Source of the DNA: Cohnella sp. CFH 77786
Lineage (GTDB): Bacteria; Bacillota; Bacilli; Paenibacillales; Paenibacillaceae
Direction of reading: 5' to 3'
Assembly (NCBI RefSeq): GCF_019400745.1
Contig: NZ_WJIB01000019.1
Coordinates: 1-64,000, forward strand
Length of the DNA stretch: 64,000 nt
Every line of letters starts with the position of its first letter. The first letter of the stretch is position 1. Under the pieces are notes generated by a model. It saw only the letters and a program-made list of their open reading frames with translations, ran no database searches and was not told the DNA's origin. Below, in pieces: positions 21,381 to 30,264 of the stretch. Position numbers and translations under genes: made by a program.

Positions 21381-23492
21381 CTAGGCCTGGAAGTTCCGGA
21401 CCAGACCGTTCAGCTCCTGGGCCATCCGGCTCAAGCCGCGGGTCGACTCCGTAATCCGCTCGGCCGAGCTCCTCTGCTCCTCCGAAGCCGCCGCCACCTT
21501 CTGCGTAATGGACGCCGACTGCTTCGCGATCGCGGCCATCTCCGCGATGGAGGCCGTAACTTCCTCCGATCCGGCGGCCATCTGCCGGGCGACCGAGGAC
21601 ACGTCGTCGATTTTATCGGCGACGAGCCGGACGGCCTCCAGGATACTCGTGAAAGCCTCGCTCGTATCGTGAATGCGCTTAGTTCCTTTCTCTACTTCTT
21701 CCACGCCCGCGTTCGTGGAAGCCGCGGCGGCCAGCGTGGATTCCTGGATGTCCCGGATCATGCCGGCAATCTCCGTCGCGGACGATTTGGTCTGCTCCGC
21801 GAGCTTCCGGATTTCGCCGGCGACGACGGCGAATCCCTTGCCGTGTTCCCCTACTCTTGCCGCTTCGATGTTCGCGTTCAGCGCCAGCAAGTTCGTTTGC
21901 GTGGAAATGTCCGAGATCACGGTCGCGATCTGCCCGATGCGCTGCGCCGTCGCTTCCAGCCGCTGAACTAGCATGGCGGTATGGCCCGTCGCTTCCTGCA
22001 CGGAGCTCATTTGCGACACCGCGAATTGCAAGGAACGATGACCCCGCTCCGCCTGCTCCAACATCTCCGACGACAATTGCGAGACCGCTCCCGACGAGTC
22101 CGCGACCCGTTGGATTCCGACGGACATCTCTTCCATCGACTGCGCCGTTTGCGCGGCCCCGTCCGCCTGATTCTCCGCTCCCGATGCCGCTTCCCGGTTC
22201 ATGGCGGCGATCTCCGCCGTCACCCGGTCGGCTTCATCCGCGATGGCCGCCAGCTCGCCCGCCGACACGTCGATTTGCTCGGCGAGCCGCTTGTTGACGG
22301 AAACCATCGCTTTGAAGGATTCCGCCATCTCGTTAAACGCATTGCCGACCGACAGAAGCTCGTCCCGCGCCGCAAGTTCGGCCCGCGCCGTCAGATCCCC
22401 TCCCGCAAGCCTCTGGGCGGAATGCCGGAGGGCGTTCACCGTCAGAATGACGGATAGATAGAATCCCGTAAACAAATAGGTTAGCAGCAGCAGGACGACC
22501 AGTGACGAGAGAAAGCTGACGAGCCTCTTCCCGGAATCATTGTTGATTCGCTTCTGCAGCATGCCGTCGAGCGCGCGGGCTTCCGTATCGTACAGCTTGT
22601 ACGCGGCATCGATCGCTTGGTTCGCAGCCTTGCGGTATTCATCCGGGTTCACCCCGGTGCCTTGAGCGGAGATGAAGCCCTGGTCCAGCAGCTGAGCGAA
22701 CGCCTGAACGGCTGTCATGAACGGCTGCCGATCTGCTTCCACTTCGTCCTTCAGTCCCGGTTGCTCCCGATAAGCCACCTTAAGGCCGGCAACCGCCGCC
22801 TCGTATGCGGTTTGGATTTGGACGGACAATGCGATGAACCGCGATTTTTCCTTATCAATACTCTTCTTCCCCGCGGCGACCTCTGCCCCGAGCTCCCGGG
22901 CCTGCCCCACCTGCTCCGACAAGATCGGCAGCTTGTTCACGACCGAATCCATCAGGTAGTAGCTGGCGAGCTCCGGATCCAAAATAAGATTCGACGTGTC
23001 CCCGATATGGGCGATGAATGCCAGCGTTTCGTTGATCAAAGCCGTATGTTCGGCCATGCTGTCTTCGGGGGACAGGCTGGAAAGCTTATTTTTCAAAGCT
23101 GCCCAATGTTCCCGAATGTTCTTCCACTTGTCTCCCGTTCTTAAAGACGCTCCGTACCGAGCGTCCGCCTCGTCCACCTTCAGAGCGTCCGCCTCGATCC
23201 GTTCCTGTTGCGCAGCAAGCTGCCCGCGCGCGGATTCGTCGTCGCTGGGCCCGGAACCTGCAGTCAGCCCCCGGTGAAGCTGCACATCGGCCAGAAACTC
23301 CTTCAACGGCTCGTAATAGGCGAGACCTTGCCTTTCCCGGTCCGTGAAATCGATGTTCCTGTTCATTTCCGTGATCAGAAGATACAGCAGGGAGGCAAGG
23401 GACAGCATGACGAGCATGCCGATCAACACGAATTTCCGGGGGTACTTCAACCGATTCATCAAAGCCGTGGCAGGAACAAACAACCGTTTCAC
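21381..23492 (-). CDS. methyl-accepting chemotaxis protein
   Basis: 703 residues from a GTG at 23492. A first membrane helix (about 22-44: FVLIGMLVMLSLASLLYLLI) is followed by a roughly 290-residue extracellular, largely helical sensor domain, a second helix (VSFLSSLVVLLLLTYLFTGF), a HAMP linker (RLAGGDLTARAELAARDEL) and the cytoplasmic signalling domain. The hairpin tip IATVISDISTQTNLLALNAN and IEAARVGEHGKGFAVVAGEI is diagnostic. It would pass a ligand signal to CheA/CheW. The sensor domain resembles NIT-type helical bundles but the ligand is unknown. It stands alone. Confidence 0.95.
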   Translation of the reverse strand: MKRLFVPATALMNRLKYPRKFVLIGMLVMLSLASLLYLLITEMNRNIDFTDRERQGLAYYEPLKEFLADVQLHRGLTAGSGPSDDESARGQLAAQQERIEADALKVDEADARYGASLRTGDKWKNIREHWAALKNKLSSLSPEDSMAEHTALINETLAFIAHIGDTSNLILDPELASYYLMDSVVNKLPILSEQVGQARELGAEVAAGKKSIDKEKSRFIALSVQIQTAYEAAVAGLKVAYREQPGLKDEVEADRQPFMTAVQAFAQLLDQGFISAQGTGVNPDEYRKAANQAIDAAYKLYDTEARALDGMLQKRINNDSGKRLVSFLSSLVVLLLLTYLFTGFYLSVILTVNALRHSAQRLAGGDLTARAELAARDELLSVGNAFNEMAESFKAMVSVNKRLAEQIDVSAGELAAIADEADRVTAEIAAMNREAASGAENQADGAAQTAQSMEEMSVGIQRVADSSGAVSQLSSEMLEQAERGHRSLQFAVSQMSSVQEATGHTAMLVQRLEATAQRIGQIATVISDISTQTNLLALNANIEAARVGEHGKGFAVVAGEIRKLAEQTKSSATEIAGMIRDIQESTLAAAASTNAGVEEVEKGTKRIHDTSEAFTSILEAVRLVADKIDDVSSVARQMAAGSEEVTASIAEMAAIAKQSASITQKVAAASEEQRSSAERITESTRGLSRMAQELNGLVRNFQA

Positions 23493-23627
23493 GCCGTTCT
23501 ACTCCCCTATCGACATTTTTGCATGGCTCTCTTCCCGTCTGTCTGTCCCTCACCCCATCAAGTCATCCCCAAAAATGACGCGAGCCTTCGAAGCCAATTC
23601 CGATTCTTTATGGGGGACCGCGGGGTG

Positions 23628-23698
23628 AAAAAAAAGCCAATCAAACCCGGTCCGCAGGGACACAGCAAGCTGTGCCCGATGGGACAGGGTCGATTGGC
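23628..23698 (-). terminator. terminator with branched stem downstream of the helicase gene
   Basis: On the minus strand GCCAATC and, after a nested hairpin (GGGCACAG-CTTG-CTGTGTCCC), GATTGGC close a long structure followed by eight T residues. It lies about 215 bases after the helicase stop and 135 bases before the receptor start. The rest of 23493-23913 holds no gene. A hairpin GATTGAC/GTCAATC lies just upstream. A riboswitch was considered but no known aptamer pattern was recognised. Confidence 0.65.
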
Positions 23699-23913
23699 TC
23701 CATTGCCGTCGAGCGATTGACCTCGTTGTCAATCGGATCCGATTTCATCCAAAATCAAATTCAGTATAAATCTTCCACTCTCGCCGTACAAGACATAAAT
23801 CGATCAGAATTGATAATCTTCGCGTTACTTTGACTCCGCCGCTCCCCCGCACTTTTCCGTTCGTTCGGGCTCGACATGATACATGCGCATCGCAGAAGCA
23901 TCGATCGTTACCG

Positions 23914-25431
23914 TTACCGAGACTTCCCTCGCAGCGAGCGGATGGGTGACTTCTTGCCCGCTCCGGCGCCGAATCCCGACCCGGAGCGTCCCCCTTTGCC
24001 CTGCTGACGATTTCCGCCCCCGCCGGAGGCGTCCGTCCGGCCGCCTTGCGGACCTCCGCGACCCCTGCCCCCGGGCTGGGTTTCCCCTCTGCCGACGCCT
24101 TGCGGTCCGCCGCGCACCCTGCCGCCGCTGCCGCCAGCGCCGCTGCGGCCCCGGCCGTGCTGCTCCTGCGGCCGGCCCTCCCGGCTCCGCTGCGGCTTAC
24201 CGCCGCCCGGCGCCGGCGCTCCGCCGCCTCCGGCTCGGCTGCCGCGGCCGCCCTGCCGCGGACGCGCCCCGCGTTCCCCCGCCGCCTCAGCCGCAGCGGC
24301 TGCCGCGCCGCCTTGGCCCTCGGCACCCAGCCGCACCCGCTCCATCGCCATGCCGATGGCGTTCTCGATCGCGGCCAGCTCCGGCCGGTCCCTCGGCGCG
24401 ACGAACGTGATCGCGAGCCCCGAAGCGCCGGCGCGGCCGGTCCGGCCAATCCGGTGGATGTAGCTGTCCACATCCTGCGGAATGTCATAGTTGTAGACGT
24501 GCGTAACGCCTTCCACGTCGAGCCCCCTCGCCGCGACGTCCGTCGCCACGAGCAGCTGCAGCTTCGCCTGGCGGAACCTCGTCATCACCTGCTCCCGCTT
24601 CGCCTGCGACAGATCGCCGTGCAGCTCGTCCGAGTTGTAGCCGAGGCTTTGCAGCGCCTCGTTGAGCGTGCTCGCCCGCCGCTTCGTGCGGCAGAAGATC
24701 ATCGCCAGGAACGGCCGCTGCTCGTCGATCAGCTTGCGGAGCGCCGCCTGCTTCGCGCGGTCGGTCGTCTCCACGGCCCATTGGCGGATATCCTTGACCG
24801 TCACCTGCTTGCCTCTGACCGTCACTTCCTCCGGCTTGTCCATGATCCTCGCCGCCAGGTTACGCACGTTCGCGGGCATCGTGGCCGAGAACAGCAGCGT
24901 CTGCCGCCGGTACGGCACCGCGCGCAGAATCTCCTCGACCTCGTTCAGAAATCCCATGTGCAGCATTTGGTCGGCCTCGTCGAGCACCAGCATTTTCACG
25001 TGCGACAGCTCGATCGTCCCGCGCCGGAGATGGTCGAGCAGCCGCCCCGGCGTGCAGACGATGATGTGCATCGTCTTCTGCAGCTTGTGCAGCTGGGCCT
25101 CGACGTCTTGGCCGCCGTATACGGCCAGAACCCGGTAATCCGAGCCCGCGGTCAGCTTCTTCACTTCCTCCGTGATCTGGATCGCCAGCTCCCGCGTCGG
25201 ACTGACGATCAGCCCTTGCACGTGCGGAGCTGACGGGTTCAGCCTCTCCAGCATCGGAAGCACGAAGGCCAGCGTCTTGCCCGTGCCCGTCTGCGCTTGC
25301 CCGATCACATCCCGCCCGGCCAGAACCGTCGGAATCGCCTGCTCCTGGATCGGCGTAGGCGCGGAGATGCCCATCCGGCGCAGCAGCGCCGCCCTTTCCT
25401 CGCCGATTCCCAACTCCTGAAAACTTGCCAT
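23914..25431 (-). CDS. DEAD-box RNA helicase with long RGG-rich tail (CshA-like)
   Basis: 505 residues. The two RecA-like domains carry all standard motifs: Q motif FQELGIGEERAALLRRMGIS with PTPIQEQAIP, AQTGTGKT (motif I), PTRELA, TPGR, VLDEADQM (DEAD), SATMP, then MIFCRTKRR, ATDVAARGLDV and HRIGRTGRAG (to about residue 345). From about 375 to 505 the chain is low-complexity, dominated by Gly, Arg, Gln and Ser with repeated RGG-type motifs, which should bind RNA non-specifically. Enzymes of this type unwind structured mRNA and rRNA in the cold and in degradosomes. The tail is GC-extreme (over 70% by eye). Confidence 0.95.
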   Translation of the reverse strand: MASFQELGIGEERAALLRRMGISAPTPIQEQAIPTVLAGRDVIGQAQTGTGKTLAFVLPMLERLNPSAPHVQGLIVSPTRELAIQITEEVKKLTAGSDYRVLAVYGGQDVEAQLHKLQKTMHIIVCTPGRLLDHLRRGTIELSHVKMLVLDEADQMLHMGFLNEVEEILRAVPYRRQTLLFSATMPANVRNLAARIMDKPEEVTVRGKQVTVKDIRQWAVETTDRAKQAALRKLIDEQRPFLAMIFCRTKRRASTLNEALQSLGYNSDELHGDLSQAKREQVMTRFRQAKLQLLVATDVAARGLDVEGVTHVYNYDIPQDVDSYIHRIGRTGRAGASGLAITFVAPRDRPELAAIENAIGMAMERVRLGAEGQGGAAAAAAEAAGERGARPRQGGRGSRAGGGGAPAPGGGKPQRSREGRPQEQHGRGRSGAGGSGGRVRGGPQGVGRGETQPGGRGRGGPQGGRTDASGGGGNRQQGKGGRSGSGFGAGAGKKSPIRSLRGKSR

Positions 25432-25573
25432 ATCAGCACCCCATCCGGTTATCGTTCGCGTTCTACCGCTTTCCCTATCGTACCATATTCAGGGAAGCTT
25501 TACCGATCGATGGCCTTGTCCCCCGGGTAGACGTCCAAGTCCCATCCGTCCCGCTTTCCCCTGAAATATGCAG

Positions 25574-25613
25574 AAACCCGCTCCCCGGATCTCCGGGCAA
25601 GCGGGTTCGTTCC
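25574..25613. other. hairpin between the divergent helicase and DUF1540 genes
   Basis: AACCCGCT and AAGCGGGTT flank an inner CCCCGGATCTCCGGG palindrome. There is no T tract, so a terminator is doubtful. It may be a leader structure for either gene. Confidence 0.35.
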
Positions 25614-25690
25614 ACGCGTATGGATCCCTCGCGACGTATAAAGCCCTGCTGCATTCGACCATCCTAAATAGGAAGGAGGTGAACGCCGTC

Positions 25691-25846
25691 ATGGCCAGAG
25701 ACGTGCTTTGCGAGGTCAATTCCTGCAAATACTGGGCGCCGGGCAACGAGTGCCACGCCAAGTCGATTTACGTCGTCAACAACCGAAACAAACAAGCGAC
25801 CGATTCCGCGGAAACGGACTGCAAAACGTTCGAACCCAAGCTTTAA
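25691..25846 (+). CDS. DUF1540 cysteine-motif small protein
   Basis: 51 residues from ATG 25691 with an excellent AAGGAGGTG site. The sequence MARDVLCEVNSCKYWAPGNE then CHAKSIYVVNNRNKQATDSA and ETDCKTFEP has the four cysteines (7, 12, 21, 44) spaced as in DUF1540 domains, which are presumed to bind a metal. These small proteins are common in spore-forming Bacillota and their function is unknown. The gene is monocistronic, with a terminator immediately after it. Confidence 0.93.
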   Translation: MARDVLCEVNSCKYWAPGNECHAKSIYVVNNRNKQATDSAETDCKTFEPKL

Positions 25847-25860
25847 GCCACCACGCAAGG

Positions 25861-25885
25861 CGGAAGCGTCCGACGCGCTTCCGTC
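25861..25885 (+). terminator. terminator of the DUF1540 gene
   Basis: GCGGAAGCG pairs with CGCTTCCGT across a short loop and is followed by CTCTTATT, about 15 bases after the stop codon. Confidence 0.7.
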
Positions 25886-26039
25886 TCTTATTGTAACCAA
25901 AGCTGAGAATGGTTATCACCGAAATCGCCAAAATTGGCAAACTTCCCGCTTCAAATCGTCGAGCAGCTTCTCCGACAGGTCGGGCCGGTCGAACGTGCGT
26001 CTCCGAAGGCAGTCCCCATTTCCCCAACACGACCTCTCG

Positions 26040-26708
26040 TTAAGCCGCCGCCCGCGCCTCGAACGTTGCCGCTTCCCCTTTGCCGAAAGCGAGAATCCCT
26101 CCGAAAAGGGCGAATACGACATGGATCGCCGGAAATACGTTAATCGTCGGAACCGCGATGCCGCCGATCAAGATGACGAGAACGACGAGCGTAAGAATGC
26201 CCAGCCATTTGGGGAAAATGCGGGCTTTGATCGTGGCGATCCCCAGCAGCAGGAGGCCGAGCAGGATGCCCGGAATAATCGGAATGAGCACGACGAGCGT
26301 AAGCGGGTATTGATCCACCATCAGGTTGTTGATTTGGTTGTTAACCACCTTCAGCGTCTCCGCGTCTTTTACGTGGTCGTAGATGATGGGGTAACCCAGA
26401 ATTTGAAACGGACCGTGGAAAATTTCGAGAATCATCCCCATGAATAGAAGCGGAAATCCGATCCAGCCCCATTTTTTCAACCCCTCTCCCTGCCTCATAT
26501 AGATGCCCGGCATCCCCATCAAGATCAGGATGGAGGCCCAAGCCAACAGCACATGCGTGTTAACGGCCGTGGAAAGGAAGCCGGGAATCTCCTCCAGCGT
26601 AGCCGGCGTATCCCCGATGTGCAGCAACTGCCCCGTGACCCCCATTGCGCCCCCGATCAGCAGCGTCCATCCCGCGAATTTCAAATATCCCTTCGGTAAT
26701 GCAATCAT
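26040..26708 (-). CDS. uncharacterised integral membrane protein
   Basis: 222 residues from ATG 26708 (RBS GGAGGAG). At least six hydrophobic helices can be seen, for example LKFAGWTLLIGGAMGVTGQL, VLLAWASILILMGMPGIYM, WIGFPLLFMGMILEIFHGPF, LTLVVLIPIIPGILLGLLLL and WLGILTLVVLVILIGGIAVP. The loops are short and there is no ATPase or catalytic motif. The C-terminus is an Ala/Glu-rich cytoplasmic tail. I do not recognise a named family. It lies between a DUF1540 gene and a sensor kinase, reading away from the latter, with no evident partner. Confidence 0.75.
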   Translation of the reverse strand: MIALPKGYLKFAGWTLLIGGAMGVTGQLLHIGDTPATLEEIPGFLSTAVNTHVLLAWASILILMGMPGIYMRQGEGLKKWGWIGFPLLFMGMILEIFHGPFQILGYPIIYDHVKDAETLKVVNNQINNLMVDQYPLTLVVLIPIIPGILLGLLLLGIATIKARIFPKWLGILTLVVLVILIGGIAVPTINVFPAIHVVFALFGGILAFGKGEAATFEARAAA

Positions 26709-26898
26709 TACTTACTCCTCCTCGTGGAATCATTCCGCGTTCTTGCCCTCCCATCATAGCCCGGCGGGCATTCCCAACAGGTAGAGGACACGACTCCCAA
26801 GGACCGGGAAATCGGTTCGGGAAATGCAGCGGGACGGCGAATCCGGCGTTTACGGTCCGTTTCCGCGGCTGTTATACTTTGACCAGGGAGGGAAGCTC

Positions 26899-29109
26899 GT
26901 GAAAATCGCGCGCCTTATCGCGGGACTCGTCTGTTTGTGCGGCATCGTCCTGTTCGTCATATCGGTTCCGATTTTTTACGTGGAATTGCGGGACCATTGC
27001 GTCGGCTTGGCAGAATGCACAGCCTTCTACGATACGGCTCCCACCCCGGAATGGCTGCGGGCGCACGGCATGACGACGGTGGCATTCGCTTCCGCGTACA
27101 CCGCTCTCTATACCTTGTTCGGATTGGTCTACATCTCCGTGGGCGTTTTGATTTTCCGCTATAAATCCAAGGAATTCGTCGGCCTCATGGCCGCCGTCGC
27201 CCTGGTAACGCAAGGGTACATGTTCGCATCGCTGCCGATGTACCTGCTCAAGACCCATCCCTCCGTCGCCCTCTTGATCCAGATTGTCCAAGTTTTCTCT
27301 TTCGCCTCGCTGATGACACTGTATTACGTATTTCCGAACGGCCGCTTCGACCCGCGATGGACGAGGTACGTCCTGCTCTTCATCCTTATTCCCGGCACCC
27401 TGCGTACCTTATTCCCCGATACCGTGCTCGACTTGCAATTTTGGGGCCGCAATCTGTTTCTCGCCTGGACGATGTGCTGGATGGTCAGTCTGCTGGCCGT
27501 GCAAATCTACCGTTACCGCAAGGTTCTGAACCCGGTCGAGAAGCAGCAAGCCAAATGGGCGTTCTTCGGCATGTTCACGGGCATCGTATTTCTGCTTAGC
27601 ATTACGCTCGTCTTCGTTTTCAAAGCCGATGCGTTGAACCGAAATCCTCTGCTGATGTTTTCCATGGACGCGCTGCTCGATTTCGGCATGATGCTCATTC
27701 CCGTCACCCTTTTGATCGCCCTGCTCAAACGGAGGCTGTGGGACATCGACGCGCTCGTAAACCGTGCGCTCGTCTACGGCGCGCTCAGTCTCTTCGTCAT
27801 TGCCGTCTATGTCGTGGGGGTGTGGTACGTCGGCACGGTGTTCCGCTCCGCTTCCAATCTCATCTCGTCCTTGATCGCGACCGGGCTGATCGCCGTGCTG
27901 TTCGCTCCCTTGAAAGAATTTCTGCAGCGCCGGGTGAACCGGCTGATCTACGGACACAACGAAGATCCGCTATCCGTGCTCGGTACGCTAGGCCGCCGGT
28001 TGGAAAACCCGTTGTCCCCCCAAGAGTCGCTGAAAGTCGTCGTCCGGACCGTCAAGGAAGCGCTGAAGCTTCCGTATGCAGGGCTGTCGATCGCAAGGGA
28101 CGGCGAACTGCTCACCATAGCGGAGGACGGCACGCCGCCGGAAGGCGAGCCGGTTCGGCTGCCGCTCGTGCATCGTGGCGAGAAGCTGGGCGAGCTGCTG
28201 GCGGCTCCCCGGTCGCCGGGCGAGTCGTTCACGGCGTCCGACCGCCGCTTCCTCGACATGCTCGTGCGGCAAGCCGGCGCCGTCGTCCAGAGCGCCACGG
28301 CGTCGCTGGATTTGATCCGCGCGGCCGAGGACCTGCGCGAGTCCCGCGAGCGACTCGTCCTCGCGCGGGAAGAGGAACGCCGGCGGCTGCGCGGCAACCT
28401 GCACGACGACCTGGCGCCGAGGCTGGCGGCGCTCGCGTTCACCGCATCGGCGGCCGAGACGCTGCTCGAATCCGATCCGGCCCGGACCAAGACGATTCTG
28501 GCCGAGCTTCAGACGGTTATCCGCTCCTCCGTCGCGGACATCCGACGGCTCGTCCACGATCTGCGCCCGCCTTCCCTGGACGAACTGGGCTTGGTCGGGG
28601 CGATCCGGGAGCGGATCCACGATTTGACCCGCCCCCTCGCCCAACGGAGCGGAGAAGCCGGAAGCAGCGCGACGGAGTTCCGGCTAAGCGCGCCGGACGC
28701 CCTGCCCGCTCTCCCGGCCGCGGTGGAAGTGGCGGCGTTCCGGATCGTGACGGAAGCGATGGTGAACGTCGTCCGCCATTCCGGCGCCTCGAGTTGCGAA
28801 GTCCGCATCTCGTACGACCGCGAGCCGGAACGCGCTCTGACGCTCGAGGTCGCCGACGACGGGGGAGGGGTTGGCGACCGGCGCCGCAGCCTGCCGGGAC
28901 CCGGAGGCATCGGCCTTCAATCGATGCGGGAGAGAGCGGAAGAGCTCGGCGGCTGGTTCCGCATTGAGAACGCGGAGCCTTCCGGAACTCGGGTGTCAGC
29001 GCGATTGCCCTTGCCCGCGGAGGCGGTTCCCGGGGGTTTGGAAGCGGGGGCGGAAATCGGAGAGAGCGGCGGAAACGGAAAAACCGCGGAAAGGAGTGAA
29101 AGCGCATGA
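26899..29109 (+). CDS. NarL-type membrane sensor histidine kinase (HisKA_3)
   Basis: 736 residues from a GTG at 26899 after AGGGAGG. The N-terminal third has about eight membrane helices, resembling the polytopic sensors of ComP-like kinases. It is followed by DIDALVNRALVYGALSLFVI, a linker ending VNRLIYGHNEDP, and a GAF-like domain (about 385-450). The HisKA_3 dimerisation domain has the phospho-acceptor His502 in RRRLRGNLHDDLAPRLAALA. The ATPase domain shows EVADDGGGVGDRRR and GGIGLQSMRERAEELGG. The signal is unknown. The stop overlaps the start of its response regulator by four bases (ATGA). Confidence 0.94.
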   Translation: MKIARLIAGLVCLCGIVLFVISVPIFYVELRDHCVGLAECTAFYDTAPTPEWLRAHGMTTVAFASAYTALYTLFGLVYISVGVLIFRYKSKEFVGLMAAVALVTQGYMFASLPMYLLKTHPSVALLIQIVQVFSFASLMTLYYVFPNGRFDPRWTRYVLLFILIPGTLRTLFPDTVLDLQFWGRNLFLAWTMCWMVSLLAVQIYRYRKVLNPVEKQQAKWAFFGMFTGIVFLLSITLVFVFKADALNRNPLLMFSMDALLDFGMMLIPVTLLIALLKRRLWDIDALVNRALVYGALSLFVIAVYVVGVWYVGTVFRSASNLISSLIATGLIAVLFAPLKEFLQRRVNRLIYGHNEDPLSVLGTLGRRLENPLSPQESLKVVVRTVKEALKLPYAGLSIARDGELLTIAEDGTPPEGEPVRLPLVHRGEKLGELLAAPRSPGESFTASDRRFLDMLVRQAGAVVQSATASLDLIRAAEDLRESRERLVLAREEERRRLRGNLHDDLAPRLAALAFTASAAETLLESDPARTKTILAELQTVIRSSVADIRRLVHDLRPPSLDELGLVGAIRERIHDLTRPLAQRSGEAGSSATEFRLSAPDALPALPAAVEVAAFRIVTEAMVNVVRHSGASSCEVRISYDREPERALTLEVADDGGGVGDRRRSLPGPGGIGLQSMRERAEELGGWFRIENAEPSGTRVSARLPLPAEAVPGGLEAGAEIGESGGNGKTAERSESA

Positions 29110-29774
29110 ATCCGCTTCGGATCGTCATCGTGGACGACCATCCTTTGTTTCGCCACGGCGTCAAGACGCTGTTCTCGACCACGCCGGATCTCGAAGTGGT
29201 CGGGGAAGCCGGAAACGGGGAAGAAGCCTTGATCCTGGCGGATCGATTGTTGCCGGACGTCATGTTGATGGACGTCCGGATGCCGGGCGCGAGCGGCGTG
29301 GATATTACCCGCCGGATTACGGCCAAATTCCCGTCCATCCGCATCCTGATCCTGACCATGTTCGAGGACGACGCCTCCGTCTTCACCGCCATGCGCAGCG
29401 GAGCCAAAGGCTACGTGCTTAAGGACGCGGATAAGGATGAGCTGCTGAGAGCCATTCGGGCGGTGGGCAACGGGGAGGCGATCTTCAGCCCCGGCATCGC
29501 CTCGCGCATGATCGAATATTTCGCCATGTCCCGGCCCGCCGCGAGCGAGGAGGTATTTCCGGAGCTCAGCACGCGCGAGCGGGAAGTGCTGTATTTGATG
29601 ACCGAGGGATTGTCCAACGCCGCCATCGCTTCCAAGCTGGAGATCAGCGGCAAGACGGTGGCCAACTACATCACGAACATCCTGAACAAGCTGCAGGTGC
29701 AGGACCGCCAGGAAGCGATGCGCCTTGCCCGGGAAACCCGCAAAGACATCCAGCCTCTGGATCGGATACAATAA
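29106..29774 (+). CDS. NarL/LuxR-family response regulator
   Basis: 222 residues. The receiver domain (1-120) has DDH at 10-12, the phospho-acceptor Asp56 in DVMLMDVRMPGASGVD, Thr in LILTMFEDD and Lys in GAKGYVLKDADKDEL. The LuxR helix-turn-helix (about 155-215) reads STREREVLYLMTEGLSNAAI and ASKLEISGKTVANYITNILN. It is coupled to the preceding kinase by a 4-base overlap, so the pair forms one two-component system. Its targets are not apparent; the DUF1992 gene follows in the same direction. Confidence 0.96.
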   Translation: MNPLRIVIVDDHPLFRHGVKTLFSTTPDLEVVGEAGNGEEALILADRLLPDVMLMDVRMPGASGVDITRRITAKFPSIRILILTMFEDDASVFTAMRSGAKGYVLKDADKDELLRAIRAVGNGEAIFSPGIASRMIEYFAMSRPAASEEVFPELSTREREVLYLMTEGLSNAAIASKLEISGKTVANYITNILNKLQVQDRQEAMRLARETRKDIQPLDRIQ

Positions 29775-29814
29775 AGGCAAGTACTTGAATCGGCCTCGGA
29801 AGGAGCGATGGGGA

Positions 29815-30207
29815 TTGAATTGGTTCGCATCCGTCGCGGACGAGAAAATCCGCGAATCCATCCTGAAGGGAGAGTTCGACGACCTCCCCGGCAGAGGAAA
29901 GCCGCTGCCGCCCGACGATATGGAGGGCGTGCCGGAAGAGCTGCGCGCCGGTTTCAAGCTGCTGAAGAACGCCGGCGTGCTGCCGGAGGAGATGCAGCTG
30001 CGCAAGGACATGGTCACGCTGGGCGACCTTCTCGCCGCGTGCCGCGACGACGGGGAGCGCGCGCAGCTCCAGCGGGAGCTGTCCGCCAAGAAGCTGCGCT
30101 ACCAGGCGCTGATGTCGGACCGGGGCTGGCACGCAATCGGAGCCTTCACCGAGTACGAGCAGCAGATCCAGGAGAAGTTGATGAGGGAACGCGCGGATCG
30201 GAACTAG
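29815..30207 (+). CDS. DUF1992 (DnaJ-homologue subfamily C member 28-like) protein
   Basis: 130 residues from a TTG at 29815, nine bases after GGAAGGAG; longer readings overlap the response regulator. The conserved DUF1992 core is WFASVADEKIRESILKGEFD then DLPGRGKPLPPDDMEGVPEE, followed by RAGFKLLKNAGVLPEEMQLR and a helical C-terminus. Function is unknown; eukaryotic relatives are fused to a J domain and act at the Golgi. It is 40 bases downstream of the two-component pair and is closed by a terminator. Confidence 0.85.
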   Translation: MNWFASVADEKIRESILKGEFDDLPGRGKPLPPDDMEGVPEELRAGFKLLKNAGVLPEEMQLRKDMVTLGDLLAACRDDGERAQLQRELSAKKLRYQALMSDRGWHAIGAFTEYEQQIQEKLMRERADRN

Positions 30208-30221
30208 CAATCAATAAAAAA

Positions 30222-30254
30222 GAGGCAGGGAGAAAATCTCCTTGCCTCGTTTTT
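30222..30254 (+). terminator. terminator after the DUF1992 gene
   Basis: GAGGCAGGGAGA pairs with TCTCCTTGCCTC (one mismatch) across a tight loop and is followed by five T residues. It is preceded by an A tract, so it may also terminate the convergent secreted-protein gene. Confidence 0.85.
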
Positions 30255-30264
30255 GCTTCCTTCT

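Noticed and set aside
23628..23740. Possible riboswitch upstream of the chemotaxis receptor
   Set aside because: The structure is a branched stem ending in eight T residues, but no c-di-GMP or other aptamer consensus could be matched; kept as a terminator.
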